Shown here piece by piece: positions 1 through 11,256 of a stretch of 64,000 nucleotides of DNA; position 1 is the first letter of the stretch, and the number at the start of each line of letters is the position of its first letter. This DNA comes from Linnemannia schmuckeri (Eukaryota > Mortierellomycota > Mortierellomycetes > Mortierellales > Mortierellaceae): positions 1,922,001 through 1,986,000 of the forward strand of contig JANATG010000006.1 in the NCBI GenBank assembly GCA_029449235.1. The letters run 5' to 3'. Below the pieces are notes generated by a model that was not told the origin of the DNA, did not search any database, and was given only the letters and a program-made list of their open reading frames with translations. The position numbers and the translations under genes were made by a program.

Positions 1-603
1 GCCATGCAGATGGATGATTACCCAGCACCGTCGTCAACCCCTAAGACTCACCCTGGCAAATCGTCATTGAAGCGAAAAGGAGCCGCCAGGATTGCGGTAG
101 ATGAGGATGCAGACAACACTAGTGCGCGGTCGACTCCTGGTCCATCAGCTGCAACACCGACGACGACAAGTACAGGCTCGAAACCACGCCCTATTCCGAC
201 TCGACCTAGGACATTTCCTTGTTCGTTTGAGGGATGCACCAAGTCGTTTATGGACAAGTTCCATTTGAAGCGACACGAGAAGCGACATGTGACTCAAGTG
301 ATTACGTGTGGTGTCGACGGATGCACCAAGGCATATGACTCGATCAGTACGATGAGGCGGCACCAGAGTATGATGCATCGGCAGTGGAAAGAGGAGATGG
401 AGGCTGCTGCTGCCGCTGCCGCTGCATCAGCCTATGCTGCACGAACTCGAGTCGATGGTGATGGAGATGAGGACGGCGCGGATGGTGATGGTGACGGCGA
501 TGCAGGAGCGGAGGATGATGGGGAGGAGAGCACACCTTCGTCGCCCACTTTGTCTGCAACTCCTTTCACTGCGGCTTCTTCTCCCATGCGGGAACAAGTC
601 TAA
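1..603 (+). CDS. C2H2 zinc-finger protein, C-terminal part (5' truncated by window edge)
   Basis: The frame is open from the first base to a TAA at 601-603, so the true start probably lies upstream; the ATG at position 4 is only the first methionine seen. Two adjacent classical C2H2 fingers are visible (roughly residues 71-126 from that ATG): CSFEGC followed by H-x3-H, then CGVDGC followed by H-x4-H. An alanine run and an Asp/Gly-rich acidic tail follow, and the N-terminal side is Ser/Thr/Pro-rich. Tandem fingers with acidic low-complexity flanks suggest a nuclear DNA-binding regulator; the target cannot be told. Its 3' end faces the alcohol dehydrogenase gene 280 bp away, across a purine-rich, A-rich spacer. 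Confidence 0.8.
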   Translation, partial: AMQMDDYPAPSSTPKTHPGKSSLKRKGAARIAVDEDADNTSARSTPGPSAATPTTTSTGSKPRPIPTRPRTFPCSFEGCTKSFMDKFHLKRHEKRHVTQVITCGVDGCTKAYDSISTMRRHQSMMHRQWKEEMEAAAAAAAASAYAARTRVDGDGDEDGADGDGDGDAGAEDDGEESTPSSPTLSATPFTAASSPMREQV

Positions 604-882
604 AAGCCAGGCAGCTACTTTTTGAGAAAGAGAGCGAGAGAGCGATACCCCTCTTTCTCCTCCTCGATATTTTTTTATTGAACTTTGGAAAAAAAAAAAA
701 AAAGAAAAAGTATGAAAGAAAAAAAAACACTAATAAAGTATCAGGTCATTGATTGAACCTGTGGAAAGAAGAAGGGTAGATTGACTTTTCCTGGTATCGA
801 GTGTTATGGGGGTTGGGCCATACTGGCTTGGCGCACTGACTAGGCACTTGAAGCTATTCTCTCTTGTTTGATTTGTTTTTCT

Positions 883-2359
883 TTACATTGCCAGGTTTTT
901 GGGGACGTTGAGGACGACGCGGTAACGGGCTTGCTGTTCGGTGACGCGCTTGAAACCCTCACGGCATCCCTAAATAGCAATTGGTACAGTAATTAAGATA
1001 CGCAGATTGAATAGAGTGGGTATGAGATGCGAAGTACAAAGGGGGGAAGAACACGAAGATATCATGCAGTGATGTTTGTTGACATGCTAGTGGTTTGTGT
1101 TTGAGGGGGCAGATGAGCAAATGAGAGGTGCAGTAGATGAATTGAATGGAATTACCTTGGCGGTCATGTCGTACTCCTCGATCTCGGGCCTGATGTTGTG
1201 GCGGGCGGCGAACTCAAACATCTTATTGACGACATGGCGCGATGCGACCAATGAACCGACGACCTTCACTGTTCAAAGGAGATAGAAATTGGAGAAAGGA
1301 AAAAGGGAGAAATAAGTGTTAGACATACACAAGAAAGGATTTATAGCATTGCAATTGATTGCATTGTGGCAAGAGTGTGACATATGTACACTTACGCTGG
1401 TTGAAGAGGGCAGGCATGTAAGGAATCTCCATGGAGAGCTTGGCAGCAATGCCGAGGTTGATGAGGGTACCGTTGGTGATGAGAAGGCTGACGAAGATGT
1501 CCCAAGGGAGGTCGCCGACGTGAGTGTTGAGGATGTAATCCATCTTTGTTGTAGTGGTGATAGGGTCCTTTGTGCAGATGAACTCGTGTGCGCCAAAGGC
1601 CAACGCGTCCTTTTTCTTTTCATGAGTTGATGAGATGGCGACGACTGTTTGTTGAAGGACGAGAGAAAGGAAGGAGAGGGAGGAAGAGGGAAGTAGGAGG
1701 GATGAGAGCAAGTTCAGGGGTACGATGAAGGGCGATTAGGAAGAATGAGGGTAGTGGCGGCGGAAGGAAGGATAGGCGCGTGCATGTATTATTTAATAAA
1801 TGGTTGGGTATGGAAGAAGAGAAGGAAGGGGGATAGAACACAGAGCAGTCATTGTATGCAGCAACAAGTACACGCAGGGGCATTAGATAAGGGGTGATGT
1901 TCGACAGGTTAGGAAATGAAGGGGGCACAGGGCGTGTGTTTTGTTTTGAAGGCAAGAGATGGTTGTGCAGGAGCGGATTAGACGAATGAGAGGATTTGGA
2001 GTACGAGACAGGAAGGTTGCAGCGTACAAAAAGGAAATGAAAGAGGGAGCGAGAAGATTGAACGAAAGATGAGAGGGCTAGTTAGTACGAGTAAACACAA
2101 GAGAAGGCACGAGCTAGTCATGGGAGCGGCGAACGAACGAAGGAACAAACCAACAAGAGGACAGTAAACAGACGATAGATTGAAAGGAAGAGAGAGAAAG
2201 AAAAGAAAAACGATCGAAGCGAAGGATGGAGGAAGGAAGGGAACAAGAAAAGAGGGAGATGCTGCAAAGATTTACCAAAACACAGCATCGCCTGTGTTGA
2301 TATGCCTTGTTCTTTGTTTTATTTTGTTTGTTTGTTTGTTTTCTTCGTTTCTCGTTTTC

Positions 2360-2395
<36 letters not shown>

Positions 2396-4193
2396 GCAAG
2401 GATAAAAAATTGGTGGGATGTTGTTTTGTTGTGTTGGGCTGGGTAGTTTGTTGACTTGGCTGTTTAAATACAACAAAATAATAGGGCTCGACCGTGCATC
2501 AGGTTCCATGCAAGTGCGGAGGAATTGAAAAGCAGGGCAGGGGATACAAGAAATATGTGGTGATTGGGAAGGAATGAATGGCGCCAAATTGCGTACACAT
2601 CAACAAGAAAAAAGCACGAGTACGTCCAGCTGTGGCAACAGTCGATTAAAAAACAGGACGAGAATAAGAGTGGAAAAAAAAAGAAAACACAGCAGTGGGG
2701 AGAAAAACAATAACGAAACCGATAAGGTCGGCGAGCAAAGACGAGAAAGAAGAGATGGAAAAAGAAAAACAAATAACAAACAACGCAGGTGGCCACATGA
2801 ACAGAACTCGCGGAGGAGGCTACGGAGTGGGCATGGAACTGAAGCCATAACAGCAACACAGAGAAGTGGCCGAGAACACGCGAAGATATAGCGCACCCCT
2901 CTTTTCTTTTTCATTCTTGATCAGTATCAATACGTCGACAGTCGTTCCTCGTTTATCCAAATCAAGGGCAGTCAACAGGTGAATGTCGACGACAGAGGCC
3001 CGTGCCGAACGGAACAGAGTGTGGAAAGAAAAAGGTTCGAGGCGGAAGTTATCCGAGCACAGCCAGTCACGATAGTCTTCAACAAAAAAAACGAGGCGAG
3101 ATGGAAGTTGGGAAAGAGTGAGAGATGGGAGTGAAAAAAGGGGACAGACACAACGAACTAACCAAGATTTACAACTTCAATGTCATTCTTGACATCGTTC
3201 GTCGTTTTCCAAGAATGAGCTCATGTTTAGAGCAGCAAATACATCAAAGGAAAAAAAATTATGAATGCTGAGCAAGTTACCCACGCGAAAGTCTGCATCC
3301 TTCATCCTTCAGTAACGATAAAAGAGACTGCCATTCGCCCAATTCTCCCATTTGCAGCCTTTAGACCGCCATCTCTCTTTTTTTTATCATTTCGTAGAAC
3401 AATGTAAAAATGCAAAATAAAATAAAACATTTTCATTACCTTTGCATCCCCAGGCCTTGGCAAACTTGATGGCCAAATGACCGAGTCCACCGAGACCGAC
3501 GACACCAACGGTTGCGGTGGGGCTGATATTGTATCCGTAGAGGGCACCAAAGACCGCGGCTCCGGCACAGGTCAAGGGTCCGGCATGTCGAGGCTCGATA
3601 CTGCTTGGGATCTTGTAGACGAATCGCGAGTCCCAGACGGAGGCATTAGCAAGTCCGCCAATACCGTCGGTGAAGGTGGTGCGCTTGGGGCACATGTTTT
3701 CTTGACCGGAGAGGCAGAATTGGCATTCGAGGCAAGTAGAGCGGATGTAACCGAAACCGATGGTGTCGCCAATGTCGACGTTGGTGACGGCCTCACCCTT
3801 GAACTCGACGCGGCCAATGATCTCGTGACCGACAACCATTCCCTCGGCCATGGCCGCATACATGGTATCGGTATAGCAGACACCACAGCAGATGATCGCC
3901 ACGGCGACTACATGGGAAGATGCAGGGACAAGGTGGGAGTACAAAATGTGAGATTAACGAGGGTTGTGAACACGAGATGCATTGTGAAATGAACATGCAC
4001 TGTATGGGTACAATGAGCTTGTCTTACCATCGAATTGACCGAGCTTGGGGAGCTCCAACTGTTTTTGGACAAAGGATTGACCTCCTGGTCCGGCGGCAAA
4101 GGCGGTGTAGGTTGGAGTCTCAGTAGGAAGAGTCTCGACGGCGGGGACCTCGACGGCGGGCGCTACGACGGACTCGGCAGTGATGAGAGTCAT
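883..4193 (-). CDS. Zinc-dependent alcohol dehydrogenase (cinnamyl-alcohol-dehydrogenase type), 5 exons
   Basis: Exons on the minus strand: 4193-4028, 3907-3440, 1644-1396, 1268-1156, 969-883. Every junction is GT-AG and phases agree, giving 360 residues, the usual length. The protein is a medium-chain dehydrogenase: catalytic zinc ligands C63-x2-C66 region and GHE at 82-84, C169 in the core, four structural-zinc cysteines C114, C117, C120, C128, and the NAD(P)-binding GLGGLG at 193-198. The pattern fits NADP-dependent CAD/YahK-like enzymes that interconvert aldehydes and alcohols in the cytosol; the substrate is unknown. The first ~45 residues are a Val/Glu/Thr/Pro-rich extension. Exon 2 and exon 3 are separated by an 1,795-bp intron, yet the protein reads without a gap across it (KAWGCK then VVAISS). 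The start ATG at 4193 is followed by a clean reading frame. Confidence 0.93.
1645..3439 (-). other. 1.8-kb intron in the alcohol dehydrogenase gene
   Basis: The donor is AAAG|GTAATG at 3439 and the acceptor AACAG at 1645 on the minus strand. Joining them restores the Rossmann-fold sequence with no missing residues. The intron is strongly purine-rich on the plus strand (GAAA/GGAA stretches) and holds a T31 run at 2364-2394. Open frames inside it are low-complexity pyrimidine or purine translations, and I recognise no nested gene or transposase. Other introns here are mostly 90-310 bp. Confidence 0.85.
2364..2394. repeat. T31 homopolymer tract
   Basis: An uninterrupted run of 31 T lies inside the large intron of the alcohol dehydrogenase gene (A31 in the sense strand). 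It is one of several 24-36-nt A/T runs in this window, all outside coding exons. Confidence 0.95.
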
Positions 4194-7100
4194 GGTGAAA
4201 TAAGTGAAGGCTGTGTGGAGGGTAAAGATGGAGAAAGGTGTGGTGTGAAGGAAGGTAAAAGAAAGAAAAGAAAAGAAAAGAAAGAAAAAAATAAACGATG
4301 ATTGAGACACTCCTTTTATACATACTTCATTTGATGGAGGGAAAGAGTAAGATGATACATAAGAGGGCATCGTGTTGGTTGGAAGGACTGTGGCTGCTAA
4401 GATTTTGAGAAGGTATCCATTCATTGGGATATGCCTGCATCTGTCTCTCTGTCTGTCTGTCTGCCTGTCGTGAGGAAAGAAGTGGCCACTAAACATCAAG
4501 AAAGGCACATAACCACCTGGGTCGCACAAACCAAGAAAACGAAAGCAAAAAACAAGTGAGTGAGAAAATGGCTGAGAGAAAACTGAAGGTGAACCTTCAC
4601 CTTCTTTCCCGTTTGCGTATGTGCTTTTTTTTCGCTTGTCCTGTGAGAAATTCATCTATGTTCGAAGAGACAACGTGTTGTTTATGTTTATGCTGCTTGT
4701 CAATCAACCCGAGTGACTCTAGTGTTGTTTCCTCTTTGCTTTCATAAGCCCCCCACTCTCCCCTTCTCTTCCTTTTCTCTTTGCGCCGCCATTCCTTCAG
4801 GCACACCACGCGGCTTGCCAATGAGCTGCACCTTGTCATCCGGCGAACGAAACGTCGCGATCGATTTTACTCCCGCCACCAATATCTCTCGCGTTCCATC
4901 TGTTCCTACAAGCGAGATAGTACTTGTTTTTCCGACATTCATTCTTCGTCACGATAACAAAAGAGAGGACAGAGATTCTTTTGTTTATGTCTGTTTACCA
5001 CATTGCCCACTATGGAAGAGAGTAGGTGTATCTCCCTATAAATGACACAAACATTTGTAGAGACCCATTCATTTCGATCCACTCTTTATGTCACGCAGAA
5101 AAAGCAATGTCGACTGCAGGCTCGAGTTGCCAGGACGATCAATTGACCTCCAATCATAGTCTGGGCCTGTATATGTTAGCATCGACAGGAATATGCCTTA
5201 GGCAAAGAATATACCTAAAAGCTACCAATAACTTGATATGTGAATGTCCGCGCTGTGGCCTTTCCCCTTTTTAAGAGTGAAAAACCGAGGATCATAAAGG
5301 AGTATGTGAGTATTCCCGTTGCGCCACCATCGACTCAGGGGTAACGCTGATAAAATTGTCTGGCGATGGAATAAATGAATGTGAGACCATCATCATGTTA
5401 TGTGATGGCGACCCTGACAATGAATGAAGGACCAGGAACTCGGATGATCTCCTCAAGACCATACAATTCATGACTGACCGAGCATATTGAAAACATGCGG
5501 ATCATGTACCCTACTTTTATTCTTCTCTTGTCTTGTATTTCATTTTTGCGCCCGACAATGGCATTATCGGCCACTAATTCAAACAGCGACCATTCCGCCT
5601 CTAAGAGAACATCTCAAAGGTGTAATGGAGGACCTGTCGATCCGCCTATTCCTTGATCTGCTGCCTCCGCCTTTTTTTCCCTTCGATCACACTACCGTAC
5701 TTGTACTCATCGCAAACGTCCAACCGCTACTCTCATGTATTCTTTTCTTTTCAATGAGTACTTGCGGGTAAAATGAGACATATGTTGTTGTTCTCAAATG
5801 TACACATAGCACCGCATGCTCTCTATCTTTTCGATTGATTGCCTTTCTTCTCATTTGAGCCGTGACAATGGTACGAATTTCCCGACATCCTCCAACCTTG
5901 AATAAATAACCAAGTTGTTTGCCTTTCTTTCTTCATTATTCCTTTCTCCCGCATACCATTTCATTGCGCCTGCATTTCACTTTGGACAGTTATGCGAGAT
6001 GCAAATTACAACCACCAACAACAGGGGCTGGTCTACCATGCTGTATCGCATATCGAAAAAGTGGGCGTTTCAAGATATGTGGTTGCACTAGCAATCGTCT
6101 AATTGAAAGATGGTACTCATCGCCGCCGGAGCGCCGAAATCTTTCCAATTTTCAGTTAATTTTTCCATTTGTCGGAGAATGGTTCAGGCAGATGAGAAGA
6201 GAGCCATCAAAGAAAAAAGAAAAAAGAAAAAGGAAAAAAAAGATGCAATGCTGCTCTTTAAAACTCATGTCCATCCACCCATCTCCTTCCCATCCATCGC
6301 CTCCTTTTGTAATTAACCCCAATTGTCAGAGAAACAAAAAGAAACCAAAAGGGACCCGATCTGGGTGCTCTCTTTTCCACAGCACAGGAGGAAAGAAGGA
6401 ATGCCATGCAAACAAGGAACTCAATTATCAAACAATAATATAACCTTGACCTTACTGTTTTGGGTGGTGGCATGAGATCAACCATGGAGTAAAATATGGT
6501 TTTTTTTCAGCCTTTTGTTTATTTTAAAAATGGTTGCACACGGATTGGAATCGGTGGTGACAGTGACGGCAACAGACGCCGCTGTGTTTTTTGTTTATAT
6601 GAGGTGAGGAGGGAGGGAATTGGCTATAAGAAACCGAAATGTATTTTTGGTGGTGAGTGTTACTAAGGCGAGGGAGTGCATAATGATACTGTGGTGGACT
6701 TGCCTACGGGAAATCGCCCGACACCCCAACAACAGCAATACACTCCAAGGGCTGTAGTCTTTTTGGAGAATCTGAAAGTACAACTCAAGGATATCACAAC
6801 GGTTAAAAAAAAAAAAAAAAAAAGGAATTGAAGCACCCAGAGAGAACCGAGTAACAATAAACAAAAAAAAGAGAAATGGTTGAGGCGAGATACTGGAAAG
6901 GGGGTGAGTGCAAGGAGACGAACAGGCAGGAGCGAGCCTAGGGTAGGAGAAGAAAAATACGGCAGAATGAATGAAAAGAAAGAGAGCAAGAGCCTTGTTC
7001 GAACCCAACAGCATATCATATCAAGTTGCTTTATATGGGCATGCAAGGTGCAGCTAAAACTCGTTTCTCTCTTCTATGTCATCCCGCAAAAACAACGGCA

Positions 7101-8324
7101 TTCATTTTTGTATGATTTTGCTCCCTTTTTCCGTCCCCTTTTTGTTTCTTTTATTCAGGAACCACTGTCGGAAGCGAATAGAGAAAGAAAAAAAGATGAA
7201 TAAAGAGGCCTGTGGGAGTGGGATTGAAAAAAGGGCCCCACTTTGTCCGTCTCACATACGTCTGTCTTTCTAGTTAGCGGGGTGGAATATACTGCCGCAA
7301 AATGAGATTGCATTTCGGTCCCGGACCACCCACCCCCCTCCCCCAAATGACCCCTGTCCCTCCCTCCGATTGCTATTCCTTTTATGTACGTAGGTGTGTA
7401 CGGGACCTGAGACAGGCGACAGAGGTATATCTAGGTGACTTTAGCTACAGAGAAGAAGAAGGACGAGAAGGTGAACAAGATAGAAAGGCATATTAAGGAA
7501 GAGAGAGAAGAATGGAATTGATGCCCTTAACTCTTCCTTCTCTTTCTCCTTGCAGCATGTTCAAGTATTTAAGTGAGAGGGATGAATCGGATGTCCCCCT
7601 TTGACCCATCATCATCTGTTCACTTCATTCTCCCTCGTCTTTCGCACTCATGCCCCCTGCGCGCTGCATGCTTTTGAATAAGAAATGTGAATCCACGCAT
7701 GCCCGACTCTTGCTCTCTTTCTCTCTCCTTAGTTGTCCATCGTGGCTGACAGCACTCTCTCCTTCTCTCCTTGCCGGGATAATTAGTCGTTATGTGTCTC
7801 TTATGTCTGAATAAAATATCGCAGGTATCGAATAAGAGTAAAAGAAGGTTGAGAAGTAAAAAAGAAGAGCGAGCGAGCGAGAGACAGAGATACAGCAAGT
7901 TGTTGAGTGCGTTGAGTATATGTACCTGTTCTGTTCTATTCTTGTCTTTGGGCAGTTGTTGCCTCTTTTTTTCCATGGCTGTTGGGTTTTGGTTCAATCA
8001 ATCAGCAATACAGAGAGTGTGGCCCTTCTCTTTGTTTATTATTTTTTTTTTTGTTCTTTTGTTCTTTGTCCGTTCCTCTTCTCTTCTCCTTTTCTTTCTG
8101 TTTCTTCTTTCCCTTTCTTTTCACTGATCTCCATTGCCATCTCGCCTCTTTCCTTCCTTCACCCTCTCATCCCATCAACTCATTCACTCTTCTCCTATTC
8201 CTCCTCCTCCTCCTCCTTCTCTTCCTCCTTCTCTTCCTTGCCCTCCACATAATACCCCCCTTTATCCCTCGTGCGTATTATTAAAATATCTATTTAATCG
8301 TTTTAATACCAATCGCCGACAACC
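4194..8324. other. Gene-poor interval, 4.1 kb
   Basis: I see no recognisable gene. The first few hundred bases should contain the alcohol dehydrogenase promoter (minus strand). A GTCT/CTGT microsatellite lies near 4440-4470 and an A-run near 6807-6824. A minus-strand frame at 4742-4942 (66 codons, with the stretch GTREILVAGVKSIATFRSP) has balanced codon use but no recognised family; it could be a fragment. The last ~300 bp before 8325 are CT-rich, probably promoter and leader of the next gene. Confidence 0.6.
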
Positions 8325-9482
8325 ATGGCCCAACCTACCGACTCCTCCACCCCGACTGTCACATCCACCGCACCACCCACCTTAATTCCCCCAACAACCA
8401 CAACCACCCCTCCCACCGTCCCTACAACTTCTGATGTTCCTGTCCCGCCCGTTACCACTACAGACCCAGCCTCCAGCAACCCCCCCGAGCCTACCGGAAC
8501 CGGTACTTCAAAGACTAAAAACCCTCCCAAATCGTCTAGCAGGCCCAGCTCTGCCACGACAGGACCCGCCACTGGACCTGCCACCCTGCCCAGTGGCGGT
8601 CACAATGACACTGGCGAAAAGGACGGCGGTAGCGGTGGATCTAAATCGGTCCTTGCACCAGTTATTGGAGGTATTGCCGGTGCCCTTGTTCTCGCCTTCC
8701 TCGTGGCCGTCTTTGTGATGCGTCAAAGGAAAAAGAGCAAGGCCCGCAAGAGACGTCTTGACTTTTTGGATGATCATAATGCTGGGCCTATTACTTCTGG
8801 CGCTGCTGCTGGTGGTGCTGGTGGTGCTGCAGGTAGCCAGCGCCCCGACTCTCTCTCGAGTCCCCTGCCTCCCCGCCCCGCAACCCCAATTGGTCGCTCT
8901 TCTGGCCCAGGAGGTCGTCCCTTAGAAATGGCCGCCATTGGCGGCGGGGCTGGCGCTGCTGCCGCTCACCACCACCACAAACAGCAACAGCAACATCAGA
9001 CCGACGGTTATGATTACCAGCAAGGATATCAGCAAGTGCCCTATGGAGGATACTCAGACCCCACACAACAACAGCAGCCATACGACCAATACGATCAACA
9101 GTACGACCCCTATTATGCCCAGCGTCAACAGCAGCAGGCCCAAGAGTATTATGCAGATCAGCAACAGGGATACTATCCCGAGGGCCACTCATATCAGCAG
9201 CAGCAGAACCAGTTCACCTCCGCAGCGCCCGTTCGTGGTTCTCTCAACGGATCTCCTGCCATGACCCAGACCACTGCAGCATCCAACTTGGCATACCCTC
9301 CTCCACCTCCCTCGACCACGACAGGAGGCCATTCGTCTCCTAGGACGACTCCTCTCCAACAGTCGGCCGTTCCTGCACCTGGACGAGGCTCGTTTGAGAA
9401 AGGTGCTCTCTATGTCAACAGTAGCTCTGCCGCCAGGAACCCTCAGGTTATCACTGAAGATGACGTCAAGGTCCCCATGTAA
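8325..9482 (+). CDS. Single-pass membrane protein with Ser/Thr/Pro-rich outer domain and Gln/Tyr-rich tail
   Basis: One exon, 385 residues; the ATG sits in a good context (ACAACCATGGCC) after a pyrimidine-rich leader. Residues 1-105 are Thr/Pro/Ser-rich and probably O-mannosylated. One hydrophobic segment follows at about 109-132 (VLAPVIGGIAGALVLAFLVA), then a basic stop-transfer patch (RQRKKSKARKRR). The tail is Gly/Ala-rich, then rich in Gln, Tyr and His (about 215-300), then Pro/Ser-rich. The layout resembles fungal cell-wall stress sensors and Mid2/Axl2-like proteins, but no WSC or cadherin domain and no cleavable signal peptide are visible, so the membrane segment may act as a signal anchor. 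No homologue is claimed. Confidence 0.8.
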   Translation: MAQPTDSSTPTVTSTAPPTLIPPTTTTTPPTVPTTSDVPVPPVTTTDPASSNPPEPTGTGTSKTKNPPKSSSRPSSATTGPATGPATLPSGGHNDTGEKDGGSGGSKSVLAPVIGGIAGALVLAFLVAVFVMRQRKKSKARKRRLDFLDDHNAGPITSGAAAGGAGGAAGSQRPDSLSSPLPPRPATPIGRSSGPGGRPLEMAAIGGGAGAAAAHHHHKQQQQHQTDGYDYQQGYQQVPYGGYSDPTQQQQPYDQYDQQYDPYYAQRQQQQAQEYYADQQQGYYPEGHSYQQQQNQFTSAAPVRGSLNGSPAMTQTTAASNLAYPPPPPSTTTGGHSSPRTTPLQQSAVPAPGRGSFEKGALYVNSSSAARNPQVITEDDVKVPM

Positions 9483-10985
9483 AAAAAAGCCCACTCCTGT
9501 TACCATATTTTCTAATAGTTCTCGCATTTTTTAGTCCCTTTTTGTTCGTTTCATTCACTTTTGTCACCTGTGCCCACATCTTTTTCCCGGGTCACCCGTC
9601 AAGTTACATGCATACCTTACCTTCCTTCTCCTCCCCTTTTTGTCCTCGATGCATAATAATCCATCATCACCATCATCATCATCGCCCTACTATAGTAGTA
9701 AGTTTTGCCTGTCAATACAAAAAAAAAAAAAAAAAAAAAAAACACCAAAAAACAAAACAAAACCTTTATTTTTTTCTCGCAACCATGTCTGTCACTTGTT
9801 TTTTCTTTTTGGTCCCTCTCCCTCTTTGTTTTTTGGAGGAATTACGCCCACATCAAGGACGCGTTCTCTGGTCCAAGTGATTTTATTTATCTGGTGGCCT
9901 TCTAGCTCTTTGGATCTAGTTTTTTGTTTTGTCCTACAAACAATTCATCATCGCTCTTTTTTGTTGCTTTTGTGCAAGGTATGCATGACATGACCAACAA
10001 TCGTTTTGCTCAAGTGAGTGTAATCTTTTTCTTGAGTAAGTCCTCTTGTTAATGCTGATGCAACGCAGCGAAGGGCAATTGCAAGGTGTCGTTGTCCTAA
10101 AACCAGGAAGCTCTCCAGCTCTTTCCGAATTCGAACAATAACAAAAAAAAAAGATGGAGGGAAGAAAGAAATGAAGACGGGTTTTATCCGGATGAGCAAT
10201 TGGAGGGAGCGAGCGGTGAGTGGGTAGGTGGGTAGGTCTAGAACCGAGAGGCTTGCAGACGTTTTGCTGGATGTAAATCTGATCTTTATCGTAAACACCA
10301 AAACCCTGCCTATCGCCACTCTCTCTTTCTTCCCCCGAATACTAAGGAATGGGTGAGGAAGTAGCTAAAAGAGTTAAGCTGGCTGGAAAGAGAGAAAAAA
10401 GATAGGGTAAGGATTGGTTGGACTCCCAACAAAGCAAACAGGTCCTGATTTCATCATTGTCGACAGTCAGTCGTGTTATTTGAGTTGGGAGGTTTTTTGT
10501 GTGGAAGGGCCAGCGCCTACTAAAGACAACAACAACAACAACAATAACGAGTCAAAAAAGCGTTGGAGTATTAGACGTCGGAAGGTTCACAACCGAAAAA
10601 AAGAAAACGTTGTTCCTCTTCCCTTTTTTGAAGGGTGCGCCGGCAAATCATTTGAACGAGCAAGAACAGTTCGGCCTAGACTTTTCATCTTTCCTTTCAG
10701 CGCGGAGGATAATAGACAAAAAAAGGATATGAAAGGGCTGTTTGTTATTATCGTTGTTATCCAAAGAGCGATCCATGGCAAAGACAAGCACGTCCATAAA
10801 AAAAAAAAGAAGAGGGAACGATCGTCATTAGTGTAAAATAAAAAGCAAATCGCCTCTTCAAGATGCAATATCCTGCCATTTGTCAGCCACATAGGCCAAC
10901 ATGCCTCCTTTCTATCGGTGACTGCTATTCTCCCGCAAAAAGGAGGGCCATCTCAAGTTCTCAACTGAATGTGATAAAAAGATTG
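9483..10985. other. Intergenic interval with A24 tract
   Basis: This is the 3' flank of the membrane-protein gene plus 1 kb of apparently noncoding DNA. An A24 run lies at 9719-9742 and a short CAA/CAG-type repeat near 10530. No conserved coding segment was seen on either strand. Confidence 0.6.
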
Positions 10986-11057
10986 TAGCAAAGGGTGGTT
11001 TCGATCCACCGACCTCTGGGTTATGAGCCCAGCGCTCTTCCTCTGGGCGACTTTGCT
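10986..11057 (-). tRNA. Initiator tRNA-Met (CAT)
   Basis: A 72-nt cloverleaf without intron. The acceptor stem AGCAAAG pairs with CTTTGCT, with discriminator A. The anticodon arm is CTGGG-CTCATAA-CCCAG and the T-arm GGTGG-ATCGAAA-CCACC. Three eukaryotic initiator hallmarks are present: an A1:U72 first pair, three G:C pairs at the base of the anticodon loop, and A at positions 54 and 60 of the T-loop (ATCGAAA instead of TTCGA). The CCA end is not encoded. The D-stem carries one C-A mismatch. The start-codon tRNA assignment is therefore strong. Confidence 0.95.
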
Positions 11058-11256
11058 TCGAGAGACTGTTGAACACAAATACTTATTAATTATTTTGATT
11101 TGATTATCCTTCAGGCTTCCATTATATCACATGACTAGCGCCACCAACTTTAATAATCGGGAAAAAATTGCGTACGAAAAAAAAAAAAAAAAAAAGTAGC
11201 GTGAGCGAAGAAGGTACGCACATAGCCTTCACTGTATGAGGACATCAATCCAAAAG

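Noticed and set aside
1320..2914. Possible nested gene in the large dehydrogenase intron
   Set aside because: Frames are Ser/Leu/Phe or Lys/Arg/Glu runs from purine-rich DNA, with no motif or splice-supported structure.
7792..8284. Overlapping long frames (about 100-111 codons) before the membrane-protein gene
   Set aside because: All are Phe/Ser/Leu-rich translations of a CT-rich leader; no balanced composition or start context.
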